Source of the DNA: Rhizobium sp. CB3090
GTDB lineage: Bacteria; Pseudomonadota; Alphaproteobacteria; Rhizobiales; Rhizobiaceae
Length of the DNA stretch: 64,000 nucleotides
NCBI RefSeq assembly: GCF_029714285.1
Contig: NZ_CP121662.1
Location: 186,001-250,000 of the forward strand
Reading direction: 5' to 3'
Shown here: piece by piece, positions 53,317-61,634 of the stretch
Position numbering within the stretch: position 1 is the stretch's first letter
How the letters are laid out: each line of letters begins with the position of its first letter
The notes under the pieces: model-generated
The model's input: the letters and a program-made list of their open reading frames with translations, nothing else
Told to the model about the DNA's origin: nothing
The model's database searches: none
Translations under genes and position numbers: made by a program

Positions 53317-54237
53317 ATGACCAGCATTTTGACCAACGATGCGGCAATGTCTGCTCTCCAGACTCTGCGCTCGATCAACAACAATCTGGAAAATACTCAA
53401 AACCGCGTCTCCTCCGGCTATCGTGTCGCCAAGGCCTCCGACAACGCCGCCTACTGGTCGATCGCGACCACCATGCGTTCCGACAACAGCGCGCTTTCGG
53501 CCGTCTCCGACGCACTGGGTCTCGGCGCCGCTAAGGTCGACACCGCCTATACGGCAATGGACAATTCCATCAGTGTCGTCGAGCAGATCAAGGACAAGCT
53601 TGTCGCGGCAACGGAAAACAGCGTCGACAAGGCGGATGTCCAGGAAGAGATTTCGCAGCTTCAGCAACAGCTTGAGAGCATCGCACAGTCCGCTTCGTTC
53701 TCCGGGCAGAACTGGATGATCGGAGCCGACGGCGCCTCCGCGTCGGTCGTATCCTCCTTTGTCCGCAACAACGACGGCACGGTCGAAGTCAACAGCACCA
53801 GCTACACCTTCGATACGGGATCGCAAGGCAACGTGATGTTCGGCGCCAATGCTGACGGCACGATCAACACGAGCTCTGGTATCCTTGGCACCACACAGGA
53901 TATCAATGGCACCGCCTATTCCGTCTTCAGTCTCGACATTACCAGCATGACGAGCGGCGACATATCCAAGGCGATGAACCTGGTGCAGTCGGCCCTCAAC
54001 ACGATGACGAGCACCGCATCGCAGCTCGGCTCGCTGTCGACCCGCATCGACCTGCAGACAAGCTTCGTTTCAACACTGAGCGACACGATCGACTCCGGCG
54101 TCGGCAAACTTGTCGATGCAAACATGGAAGAGGAATCGAGCAAGCTCTCGGCGCTGCAGACACAGCAGCAGTTGGCAATCCAGTCGCTGCAGATCGCCAA
54201 CAATAGCGCGCAGAATGTTTTGGCGCTCTTCAAGTGA
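53317..54237 (+). CDS. Flagellin (third copy)
   Basis: A 306-residue flagellin starting MTSILTNDAAMSALQTLRSI and ending IANNSAQNVLALFK. It shares the rhizobial D0/D1 pattern with FlaA and FlaB but is clearly more diverged, with a different central segment (SGQNWMIGADGASASVVSSF). It corresponds in position to S. meliloti flaD; naming differs between species, so no letter is given. Own element in front, own hairpin behind. Confidence 0.93.
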   Translation: MTSILTNDAAMSALQTLRSINNNLENTQNRVSSGYRVAKASDNAAYWSIATTMRSDNSALSAVSDALGLGAAKVDTAYTAMDNSISVVEQIKDKLVAATENSVDKADVQEEISQLQQQLESIAQSASFSGQNWMIGADGASASVVSSFVRNNDGTVEVNSTSYTFDTGSQGNVMFGANADGTINTSSGILGTTQDINGTAYSVFSLDITSMTSGDISKAMNLVQSALNTMTSTASQLGSLSTRIDLQTSFVSTLSDTIDSGVGKLVDANMEEESSKLSALQTQQQLAIQSLQIANNSAQNVLALFK

Positions 54238-54262
54238 GCCTTGACTGGAGCTTACGCTAGGA

Positions 54263-54297
54263 AAGCGCGGCGGCATTTCTCTCTTGCCGTCGCGCTT
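54263..54297 (+). terminator. Terminator hairpin after the third flagellin gene
   Basis: AAGCGCGGCGGCA and TGCCGTCGCGCTT form a 13-bp stem with one G-T pair and a nine-base loop, followed by AAGCTTTTG. It starts 25 bases after the stop codon. Confidence 0.7.
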
Positions 54298-54426
54298 AAG
54301 CTTTTGTTAGCCTTCCCGGGTACTGATTTGCAGTATCTGCGCAAAGCCCCGGTGTCCGATCGATTTCGTTGGCACCGTCAGGGCTTTATCTAGCGACGGG
54401 CCGCGTTGGGATCATTCCCGCTGGCG

Positions 54427-54475
54427 GGCATGAAGCCGTTCGTTGCTGCCGGATCCGGTCCGGTCTGCCGTTCCC
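54427..54475 (+). promoter_or_regulatory. Flagellin-type upstream element, fourth flagellin copy
   Basis: GGCATGAAGCCGTTCGTTGC followed by three CCGG blocks (54449-54452, 54455-54458, 54460-54463) and TCTGCCGTTCCC. The core matches the che and flaA copies; the downstream half is the most diverged. It ends 21 bases before the start codon. Confidence 0.6.
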
Positions 54476-54496
54476 AATAGAATTACGGATTTTCCG

Positions 54497-55474
54497 ATGA
54501 GCAATGTGACGACGAACCCCGCCTCTTTGGCCGCGCTGACCGTATTGCGTGGCGTCACCAAAGATCTTGGTGTCGTGCAGGAACAGGTTTCGTCCGGCTA
54601 TCGCGTCGAGAACGCGAGCGACGATCCGACCTATTGGTCGATGTCGAAGACCATGCAGTCGGACCAGAGCAGTCTTTCCACCATCAGCGACGCGCTCGGC
54701 CTTGGCGCCTCGAAGGTCGATACCGCCTCCACCGCCATGGATTCGGTCGTCGATCTAGTGACCCAGATTCAGGCCAAACTGGTTTCCGCCAAGGAACCGG
54801 GCACCGACAAGACTGCGGTCAATGCGGACATTCAGCAGCTCAAGAATCAGTTGCAGTCCGTCACCCAATCCGCGTCCTTCTCTGGTGAGAACTGGCTCTA
54901 CAACACCGCTTCACAGCCGGATACCAAGCAATCCGTCATCAGCAATTTTACGCGTAGTTCCAGCGGCCAGGTCAATCTTGTGACGATCAATTACGACAGT
55001 TCGCAAACACTGATGATCGATAGCTCGGATGCGAGCCGCGGACTGCTGACGAAGGATATCGACGCCAGCACATTCGATACATCAGGTGGAGCGTCGACGT
55101 CCCGCAACTATTATCTCCTGGCTGCCGATTCCGGTACGGCTCCCTCCGACGGTACCGAAATTTCCATTTCCGACAGCACGACGGACGATCAAATCACCGA
55201 TATGATCAATGTGACGAACTCGATCCTGCAATCGGCGACATCGGCGGATTCGACGCTGGGCTTGATGAAATCCCGTATCGACGATCAGTCCGACTACATT
55301 TCCAAGCTCAGCGATTCCATCAAGACCAGCGTCGGCAATCTTGTCGATACCAACATGGAAGAGGCATCCGCGCGCCAAAGTGCGTTGCAGACGGCGCAGC
55401 AGATGGGCGTTCAGTCGCTGTCAATCGCCAACACCATGGCGAGCAAGATGTTGATCCTGCTTCAGGCAAAGTGA
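54497..55474 (+). CDS. Flagellin (fourth, divergent copy)
   Basis: A 325-residue flagellin, about 20 residues longer than the others and the most diverged. It begins MSNVTTNPASLAALTVLRGV, keeps the SSGYRVENASDDPTYWSMS and DALGLGASKVDTASTAMDSV patterns, and ends IANTMASKMLILLQAK instead of the SLFR-type end. The centre contains a Ser/Thr-rich region (SGGASTSRNYYLLAADSGTA). ATG 54497 lacks a strong ribosome site. It corresponds in position to the fourth flagellin (flaC) of S. meliloti and may be a minor or specialised filament subunit. Confidence 0.9.
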   Translation: MSNVTTNPASLAALTVLRGVTKDLGVVQEQVSSGYRVENASDDPTYWSMSKTMQSDQSSLSTISDALGLGASKVDTASTAMDSVVDLVTQIQAKLVSAKEPGTDKTAVNADIQQLKNQLQSVTQSASFSGENWLYNTASQPDTKQSVISNFTRSSSGQVNLVTINYDSSQTLMIDSSDASRGLLTKDIDASTFDTSGGASTSRNYYLLAADSGTAPSDGTEISISDSTTDDQITDMINVTNSILQSATSADSTLGLMKSRIDDQSDYISKLSDSIKTSVGNLVDTNMEEASARQSALQTAQQMGVQSLSIANTMASKMLILLQAK

Positions 55475-55724
55475 ATTCCGGGTCGGCATGGCCGAGAGGC
55501 TCGCGCCTGCCGCATTCATCCTCGCACAAGTTTGACCACCTACGGTCCATCGCAATGGCATGGCTGGGCTATTTTCGGGTGACATTCGGCGTCACGTCCG
55601 CAAAGCATGGCCGCAGGACGGAAACCGGAAGCGTGATGATCGACGTTTTGAGCATGGGAATTCTAGGGACCTGTCGAGAAATCAGCTCGCGGTCTTCTGC
55701 GAATGAAAAGGGGAGGATGTCAGC

Positions 55725-56357
55725 ATGAGCGCGACACTATCCCGCTATCTCAAGGATTTCAGCGCCGAGCCACCGCCATCCCCCGGCATGGCGGATGTGC
55801 CGTTCGAAGAGATTTTGGACTTCCCGGAAACTCCGGCTGCGCCGCCCGTCGACATCGAGGCAGAACGTCGCGAGGCCTATGCGCAGGGGCACGAAGCGGC
55901 AACGCAGGAATTGACACAGAAGCATCAGGCCGAGCTGGAGACGATCGCCGAAACCCACCGAGGCGAGATGGAGGCTTTGCGTGCCCGATATGAGGAGCGC
56001 GCGGCGGAGAAAATCGTCAACGGATTGACACGGGTTGCCGCGATGCTCGGACAGGCGATCAGCGCGGAGGCAGCCGCCGCACTCGCGCCGATCATGACCG
56101 AGGAGCTGGCGGCCAGAGCCGTCGCCGATCTCGCCGAACGAGTGGAGGCAGCGATTCTCGATGGTGCGGCAGGCCCGATCACGGTCAGCGGCCCCCGTCA
56201 TCTCTTCGAGAGCCTGCATGCCACTCTCGGCCAAAACGGCGTATTGCTACGCCACACCGAGGCGCGCGATGTCGATCTCACCGTAACGATCGGGGAGAGC
56301 GTTCTCGTGACCCGTATGTCTGCCTGGGCCGCTAGTCTGAAAGAGATTCTGAAATGA
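55725..56357 (+). CDS. FliH-like flagellar export accessory protein
   Basis: A 210-residue soluble protein. After a Pro-rich N-terminal 50 residues comes a long charged helix (RREAYAQGHEAATQELTQKH and onward, with coiled-coil character), then an Ala-rich domain and a small C-terminal domain (TIGESVLVTRMSAWAASLKE). This layout, coiled-coil plus C-terminal globular part, is that of FliH, the partner of FliI, and no other FliH candidate is seen in the window. Similarity is weak, so the name is not used. GGGAGGA lies ahead of ATG 55725, and the gene overlaps motB by four bases. Confidence 0.6.
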   Translation: MSATLSRYLKDFSAEPPPSPGMADVPFEEILDFPETPAAPPVDIEAERREAYAQGHEAATQELTQKHQAELETIAETHRGEMEALRARYEERAAEKIVNGLTRVAAMLGQAISAEAAAALAPIMTEELAARAVADLAERVEAAILDGAAGPITVSGPRHLFESLHATLGQNGVLLRHTEARDVDLTVTIGESVLVTRMSAWAASLKEILK

Positions 56358-57859
56358 GCGACGGCGATCACAATCAGGGCAAACACGAAATCATCATCGT
56401 CAAGCGGCATGGCGGCGGTGACCATGAAGGTGGACATGGCGGCGCGTGGAAGATCGCCTATGCCGACTTCATGACGGCAATGATGGCCTTCTTTCTGGTG
56501 ATGTGGCTGGTGAATGCCGCAAACGAAGAGACGAAGGCCTCCGTCGCCTCCTATTTCAATCCCATCAAGCTTGCCGACGAAAAACCGACGGAGAAGGGGC
56601 TGAAGAAACCCGTCGATAAGGCGGACGGGCAGCAGAACCAGGCCAAGTCGAAGAACAAGGAAGACAATCCGAACGACGGCAAGTCCGCCAAGACCGGCGA
56701 AGACCAGACCTCGACGTCGGGCGACCAGACCAATTATTCCGAAGCCGATTTCTTTGAGAATCCCTATTCGGTTCTGGCCGAGATCGCCCAGCAGGTCGGT
56801 CAGCAGGCCAATGTCAGCGCCAAGGGTGAGGGGGGTGCCGCACAGTCGGGTCCCGCCACGGGCGCGGATGGCGGCCAGGCCTATCGCGATCCCTTCGACC
56901 CCGATTTCTGGACCAAGCAGGTTCAGGTCTCTAGCGCCTCGAAGAAGGCAAACGAAGAACAATCCGCAAAATCCGACCAGTCGCCGAAGGGCGAGGTGAT
57001 TGCCCTTTCCAAGGCGACTTCGGCCGATTCCGGTCAGCCGGCCACCCAGCCACAGATCCCGGAGGACCAGCCGACCCTGAGCGATCAGCAGGCGCCGACG
57101 GACCTGAAGACCCCCGTCAAGGAACAACAGAACAAGCAGGCTGCAAAGCAGACGCCGAACCAGCAGATGGCCAGCGCCGCCGCCGAGCAAAGTGATGCTT
57201 CGACAGCCGAAGACAGCACTGCGACGGCGCAGAACAGGGACGTCGCGCCGACGAAAGATCAGCAGCAGGACGCCAAGGACCTGCAGCAGGCGATCCAGAA
57301 AGAGCTCAGCGGCGTCGCCGGTCAACTCGCCGAGGGTCTTCAGGTCATGCCGGCGGAGGGCGGTCTTCTCGTGACGATTTCCGATCAGACCAATGATCCG
57401 ATGTTCAATATCGGTTCGGCTGTTCCGCGCCAGGAGATGGTGCTGGCGATGGCGAAGATCGGCAAGATACTCGCGGAGCGCAAGGGGTCGATCCTGATCC
57501 GCGGCCATACCGACGGGCGTCCCTACATGGTCGACGGCCACAATGACAATTGGCGCCTCTCGCTCGACCGCGCCCAGAGTGCCTATTACATGCTCACCAA
57601 CGGCGGGCTGGATGAGAAGCGGATCGCGCAGGTTTCGGGTTTTGCCGACCGTCGGCTGAAGCTGCCCGACGATCCCTTCAACGACGCCAATCGCCGTATC
57701 GAGATCCTGATCCAGGGCGCTTCGAACCAGGCCGCCAAGAGCCAGACCGATGGCGGCAATCAGGACCCGGCCAAGCCGGTCCAGGGCAAGCCGAACCAAG
57801 GCAAGCAAGGTCAGGGTAAACAGGGCCAAGGCAAGCCGGGCCAAGGCAAACAGGGATAG
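56354..57859 (+). CDS. motB: Flagellar stator protein MotB with long linker
   Basis: A 501-residue stator protein. The single membrane span includes the proton-carrying Asp38 (AWKIAYADFMTAMMAFFLVM). The C-terminal OmpA-like domain (about 330-455) anchors to peptidoglycan (GHTDGRPYMVDGHNDNWRLS). Between them lies a very long, hydrophilic linker of about 250 residues rich in Gln, Ala, Lys and Asp. The protein ends in five pentapeptide repeats of QGKxx type. It is far longer than E. coli MotB (308 residues), as are other rhizobial MotB proteins. Followed three bases later by motC. Confidence 0.94.
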   Translation: MSDGDHNQGKHEIIIVKRHGGGDHEGGHGGAWKIAYADFMTAMMAFFLVMWLVNAANEETKASVASYFNPIKLADEKPTEKGLKKPVDKADGQQNQAKSKNKEDNPNDGKSAKTGEDQTSTSGDQTNYSEADFFENPYSVLAEIAQQVGQQANVSAKGEGGAAQSGPATGADGGQAYRDPFDPDFWTKQVQVSSASKKANEEQSAKSDQSPKGEVIALSKATSADSGQPATQPQIPEDQPTLSDQQAPTDLKTPVKEQQNKQAAKQTPNQQMASAAAEQSDASTAEDSTATAQNRDVAPTKDQQQDAKDLQQAIQKELSGVAGQLAEGLQVMPAEGGLLVTISDQTNDPMFNIGSAVPRQEMVLAMAKIGKILAERKGSILIRGHTDGRPYMVDGHNDNWRLSLDRAQSAYYMLTNGGLDEKRIAQVSGFADRRLKLPDDPFNDANRRIEILIQGASNQAAKSQTDGGNQDPAKPVQGKPNQGKQGQGKQGQGKPGQGKQG

Positions 57860-57862
57860 TCC

Positions 57863-59167
57863 ATGGCGCGCATCCAGCATCGTCATCGCCTCGCGCTCGC
57901 TCTGACCCTCGGCATGGTCATGCCTGGGATCACTCGTGCTGAGGGTCAGGACAGCCTCCCGCTCTATAAGATGCTGCGCTCGCTCGAATTCATCCAGGAC
58001 TCCGTCGTGGCGGGCGATAGCTCGGCCGGCGAGATGCAGCGTTTCATGCTGTCGACCATCGACGAACGCCTGCGCACCGCCGACAAATCGGTCTTCGAAG
58101 ATAGCCGCAATGTCGATGCCGCGCTGATTTACGCGATGAGCGGCGGCAATCCCGCGACGCTGGAATATCTGATGTCGCGGGACGTCAACGGCAATTTCGA
58201 CAATCGCGTCGCCGACCTTCTGAGGAAATATCTGAACGGCAAAGGGTTGTTGGTGGTCAACACGCTCGCCGATATTGCTCGGGAATATAGCGACAAGAAG
58301 ATCGGTCCCTACATTTCGCTGGTTGCCGCCAACGTCATGTCCGCGAAGAACCCGAAGGCCGCACTCAAGCTTTATGACTGGGCGCGCTTGACGTCGCCGG
58401 GCACTATCGTCGAGGAATCGGCGCTGCGTCGTTCCCTTGCTCTGTGCACCGATACTGGGATGGTGCGTGAGGGGCTCGACTATGCGCAGCGCTATTCGAG
58501 GCGCTTCCTGCATTCGCCCTATGCCAGCCAGTTCGCCAACCTCTTCGTACAGCTCGTCGTCGATCATGACGCCGAGGTCAAGCAACAGGATATTGTCGAT
58601 ATCCTGTCCTTCATGGACCCGCCGAGGCAGCGGGAAATCTATCTGCGAATGGCGCGCCGCGCCGCAATCGCCGGCAAAGCCGATCTTGCCGCACTCGCTT
58701 CCGGTCGCGCCCAGGCGATCTCCAACGACGGCGGCGATGCATTCGGCGCGCTGGCGGGCTTCTATGGCGGCATTGCCGGCGTGTCGACGCCCGACTTAGG
58801 GGCGGCGGTGCGCAACATAGATCAGATGCCGGCCGGCGAGTTGAACGCCCGAGACCGCGCTCTGCGCGATGCGGCCAAGACGGTGGCGGACGAAATCCTG
58901 CGGGAGCCGGACCCGACAAGCCTGACGCAAGTCTCACCCCTTAATCTGCCTAATCAAGAAAATACTGAACACGATGCTGCTGTGACGAATCTACCTGGGG
59001 CCCAGTCCCCTGGCATGGCGGGTGTTGAGGAGGGAGTCACCGCAAAGGCGGCTCACGCACCGGAGGAAGGGAGGCAGGAGGCCGACTCTTCATTCAACGC
59101 ATTCGTCACGACGAGCCGCTCGAAGCTTGATGCCATCGACGGTCTGTTGAAGCAGGAAAGTCATTGA
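57863..59167 (+). CDS. motC: Periplasmic motor protein MotC
   Basis: A 434-residue exported protein found in rhizobia-type motors, where it binds the periplasmic part of MotB and is needed for rotation. The signal peptide is about residues 1-26 (LALALTLGMVMPGITRA). The mature part is largely helical (SLPLYKMLRSLEFIQDSVVA onward) with a hydrophilic last quarter. MotE, its chaperone, is encoded at 43123. The stop overlaps the fliK start region. Confidence 0.92.
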   Translation: MARIQHRHRLALALTLGMVMPGITRAEGQDSLPLYKMLRSLEFIQDSVVAGDSSAGEMQRFMLSTIDERLRTADKSVFEDSRNVDAALIYAMSGGNPATLEYLMSRDVNGNFDNRVADLLRKYLNGKGLLVVNTLADIAREYSDKKIGPYISLVAANVMSAKNPKAALKLYDWARLTSPGTIVEESALRRSLALCTDTGMVREGLDYAQRYSRRFLHSPYASQFANLFVQLVVDHDAEVKQQDIVDILSFMDPPRQREIYLRMARRAAIAGKADLAALASGRAQAISNDGGDAFGALAGFYGGIAGVSTPDLGAAVRNIDQMPAGELNARDRALRDAAKTVADEILREPDPTSLTQVSPLNLPNQENTEHDAAVTNLPGAQSPGMAGVEEGVTAKAAHAPEEGRQEADSSFNAFVTTSRSKLDAIDGLLKQESH

Positions 59168-59169
59168 TC
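59116..59169. other. motC-fliK junction
   Basis: The motC stop (59165-59167) lies immediately before and partly within the possible fliK start region (TTG 59164, ATG 59170, ATG 59173). Translation of fliK is therefore likely to be coupled to motC; no separate ribosome site is evident, except AGGAAAG at 59153-59159, which fits ATG 59170. Confidence 0.5.
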
Positions 59170-60819
59170 ATGATGGATATCGGTATTGCCAGTGCCCCAC
59201 CTGGGGCCGATCTGGTTGCTGTTGCCAAGGGCGGGCGTTCGGCCAAGCAGGATGACAGTGACGGCAAAGGTTTTCTGGATGCGCTGTCCAGTTCGCGCGG
59301 CAACGAGCGGAAACCCGACACGGCCGACAAAGGCGATCCGGGTGCGGCCGATACTACGGCCGGAACCGATGGCAATACCAACGCAGATGCGGATGCCGTG
59401 AAAACAGCGTCAGGCGATCCGACGGCGATCGCCGCGGCCACGGATGATAACAGCGCCGGAGCCGGCTTGATCGATCCGTCCACCGCCAATATCGCTGCCC
59501 TCGCTGAGCTGGCCAAGGGCTCCAAGCAGCCTGGCGGAGCGAAGTTCCCGCAGGGAGCAGACGCAGCAAATCTTTCGAAATCTCTGATGGGTCTTCAAAA
59601 GCCGGCGCAGGTGGATACCGCATCTGCCGATCAGGCTCAGGCGACCGATCCGGCCGGCAATGCGGATGCGGCGCAGGTTCTGGATCAGGCGCAGACCTCG
59701 GATCAGCTCGACGATATTGCGCAGCAACTGGCGGACGCGATTGCCGGCAATCAGCCGGCGCAAGGCACTGGCGATGGTAAGACGCAGGCGCCGGGCAAGA
59801 TAGGCAAGACTGCGTCAGTCGATGACGACGGTAAGGCTTCGGCGACGCAAGGCACCCAGGCAAGCGGCGCGGCATCGGACGCGCTGTCGCTTTTGAATGT
59901 GCCGCAGGCGGCCAATGCGGTCGCGGCTGCACCGCAGAGCGTGGCGAATGTGTTTACTGGCGTCGACGCAAAGACGCAGGCGGAACCGGATCAGTCTCTG
60001 CCGAAACTTGGCGATGTGACGGCGCTGAAAGATGCATCGGCAAATGCCACGGATTCCGACACAACACCTTCTGTTGCCACCGACGCCACGGCGCAGACTT
60101 TCCGACTGGTGCGCGCCGACGGTCGCGGCGGCGCGCTCGACATGTCGATCAGCAAAGGCAGCGACGATACGGCACAGGTCGATGCCAAGCCATCATCGGG
60201 CAGCGGCAATGCGGAGACCGTTACGATACTGGATTCCCGCCGCTATCTCGGCCTCGCGGCCAACTCCAACGCGACGCTCGTCACAAGCGCTCTGGCAGGA
60301 GACGGGGAGTGGTCGGGCGCGATGCAGCCGGCCTCGGCACTTTCCAACGCGGCCAGCTGGACAAGCACCGGCAAGGTCGTCAATACGCTCAAAATCCAAC
60401 TGCATCCCAACGATCTCGGCCAGGTCACCGCCACCATGCGGCTCTCCGGCGATCAGTTGAGTGTCGATCTCAAGGTGCAGACCAGTGAGGCCTATCGGCA
60501 GCTCCATGCCGATCAGAGCCACATGGTCGATGCGTTGCGCGCCCAAGGATATCAAGTCGACAACATCACGGTGTCCCTGGCCTCGAACGCGGATCAGCAG
60601 CAGTCGGATAGCGGCAGGCAATCCACCTCCCAAGGGCAGTCCCAACAGCAATCCCTATTGAACCAGGGGCAGGGCGGGGACGCGCGACCAAAGGGGCAGA
60701 GCTATTCGGGGCAGCAGGCAAATGGCAATGACGGCAATCGCAACACGGGCGAACGCGGCATGGAAGACAGCGCTGCTGGCAGTGCTCAGCGCCTGCGCTC
60801 TGGCGACGTTTACCTCTGA
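59170..60819 (+). CDS. fliK: Hook-length control protein FliK (formerly MotD)
   Basis: A 549-residue protein, long considered a motor protein (MotD) in S. meliloti and later shown to control hook length. The first ~370 residues are low-complexity (Ala, Asp, Gln, Thr), and the conserved Flg_hook domain near residues 390-460 includes LKIQLHPNDLGQVTATMRLS and GDQLSVDLKVQTSEAYRQL. A Gln/Ser/Gly-rich tail follows. ATG 59170 is preferred to ATG 59173 and to the TTG at 59164. It overlaps the next gene by 98 bases. Confidence 0.9.
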   Translation: MMDIGIASAPPGADLVAVAKGGRSAKQDDSDGKGFLDALSSSRGNERKPDTADKGDPGAADTTAGTDGNTNADADAVKTASGDPTAIAAATDDNSAGAGLIDPSTANIAALAELAKGSKQPGGAKFPQGADAANLSKSLMGLQKPAQVDTASADQAQATDPAGNADAAQVLDQAQTSDQLDDIAQQLADAIAGNQPAQGTGDGKTQAPGKIGKTASVDDDGKASATQGTQASGAASDALSLLNVPQAANAVAAAPQSVANVFTGVDAKTQAEPDQSLPKLGDVTALKDASANATDSDTTPSVATDATAQTFRLVRADGRGGALDMSISKGSDDTAQVDAKPSSGSGNAETVTILDSRRYLGLAANSNATLVTSALAGDGEWSGAMQPASALSNAASWTSTGKVVNTLKIQLHPNDLGQVTATMRLSGDQLSVDLKVQTSEAYRQLHADQSHMVDALRAQGYQVDNITVSLASNADQQQSDSGRQSTSQGQSQQQSLLNQGQGGDARPKGQSYSGQQANGNDGNRNTGERGMEDSAAGSAQRLRSGDVYL

Positions 60820-61354
60820 CGCCTTTGCCTCCGCGAATGGTGCTCCGCCCGACAATGGCGCCGCCGGCCTCTGCGAGCGCGAAATCCAGTCGGCTGCGGC
60901 GAAATTCGGGATACCGGAAGGGATTCTCTATTCCGTCGGTTTGACGGAGACCGGACGCAAAGGCTCGCTTTACCCCTACGCCCTCAATATCGAAGGCAAG
61001 CCGGTTTTCCCGCCTTCCGAAGGCGCCGCTTTGCAGACTTTCGTTGCGGCGAGACAGAGCGGAGCCAAGCTGATCGATATTGGTTGCATGCAGATCAACC
61101 AGTATTTTCACGGCGAAAACTTCGCCTCCGTTGCCGATATGTTCGACCCGCATCGCAATGTCGAATATGCTGCCAAGTTCCTCCGCGATCTCCACGACAG
61201 GCATGAAACCTGGACGATGGCGGTAGCAAGATACCACGCTGGACCGAACAACGACCCTGCCCAGAAGGTCTATGTCTGCCGTGTCATCGCCAATCTGGTC
61301 GCCACCGGATATGGAAAATGGACGCCCAATGCGGCAGTCTTCTGTCAGAACTAA
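60722..61354 (+). CDS. Lytic transglycosylase, SLT family
   Basis: A 210-residue exported peptidoglycan-cleaving enzyme. Residues about 1-37 are a signal peptide (WKTALLAVLSACALATFTSD); the catalytic Glu is in ILYSVGLTETGRKG, followed by IDIGCMQINQYFHGENFASV and the ending ARYHAGPNNDPAQKVYVCRV. It stands between fliK and rem, where S. meliloti also has such a gene, and is likely to open the cell wall for the rod. ATG 60722 or 60728 starts it inside the end of fliK. Confidence 0.88.
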   Translation: MAMTAIATRANAAWKTALLAVLSACALATFTSDAFASANGAPPDNGAAGLCEREIQSAAAKFGIPEGILYSVGLTETGRKGSLYPYALNIEGKPVFPPSEGAALQTFVAARQSGAKLIDIGCMQINQYFHGENFASVADMFDPHRNVEYAAKFLRDLHDRHETWTMAVARYHAGPNNDPAQKVYVCRVIANLVATGYGKWTPNAAVFCQN

Positions 61355-61634
61355 AATAACCAAAAGTTGTATGTCGCTTTTTGTGCGTCGCCGCTAACCT
61401 ATTTGGCGTGGTTGACAATATGCGGATCGCGTGAATTACATATATTCATAATATACTAACTAACCAAATTTTTATCGGTGTAAAACGAAAGGTACCCACT
61501 ACATATAGTGCAAATCGGACCCTAAATCTTAATCAATTATTAATTTCCGTCACTCATTTCCTTCAGTTGTTCGTGATTCACCTGATTCGTACCCATAGTC
61601 CATCGAAACACCACACTGATTCGGAGGCGGACGA
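61355..61634. promoter_or_regulatory. rem promoter region
   Basis: A 280-base, strikingly AT-rich gap (lowest around 61420-61545) in otherwise GC-rich DNA. It contains the small palindrome CACTA-CATA-TAGTG (61497-61510) and several TAATA/TTAAT stretches. VisN/VisR should act here to start rem. No gene is seen. Confidence 0.55.

Noticed and set aside
54301..54420. Possible sigma-54 or sigma-28 promoter before the fourth flagellin
   Set aside because: No convincing TGGC-N8-TTGC or sigma-28 match with correct spacing was found.
55471..55728. 85-residue frame between the fourth flagellin and the FliH-like gene
   Set aside because: Begins within the flagellin stop region, lacks a ribosome site and family-like features; the region is more likely promoter.
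56198..58585. Long minus-strand frame opposite motB and motC
   Set aside because: Leu/Gly/Arg-rich antisense shadow; the plus-strand genes have clear domains and signal peptides.
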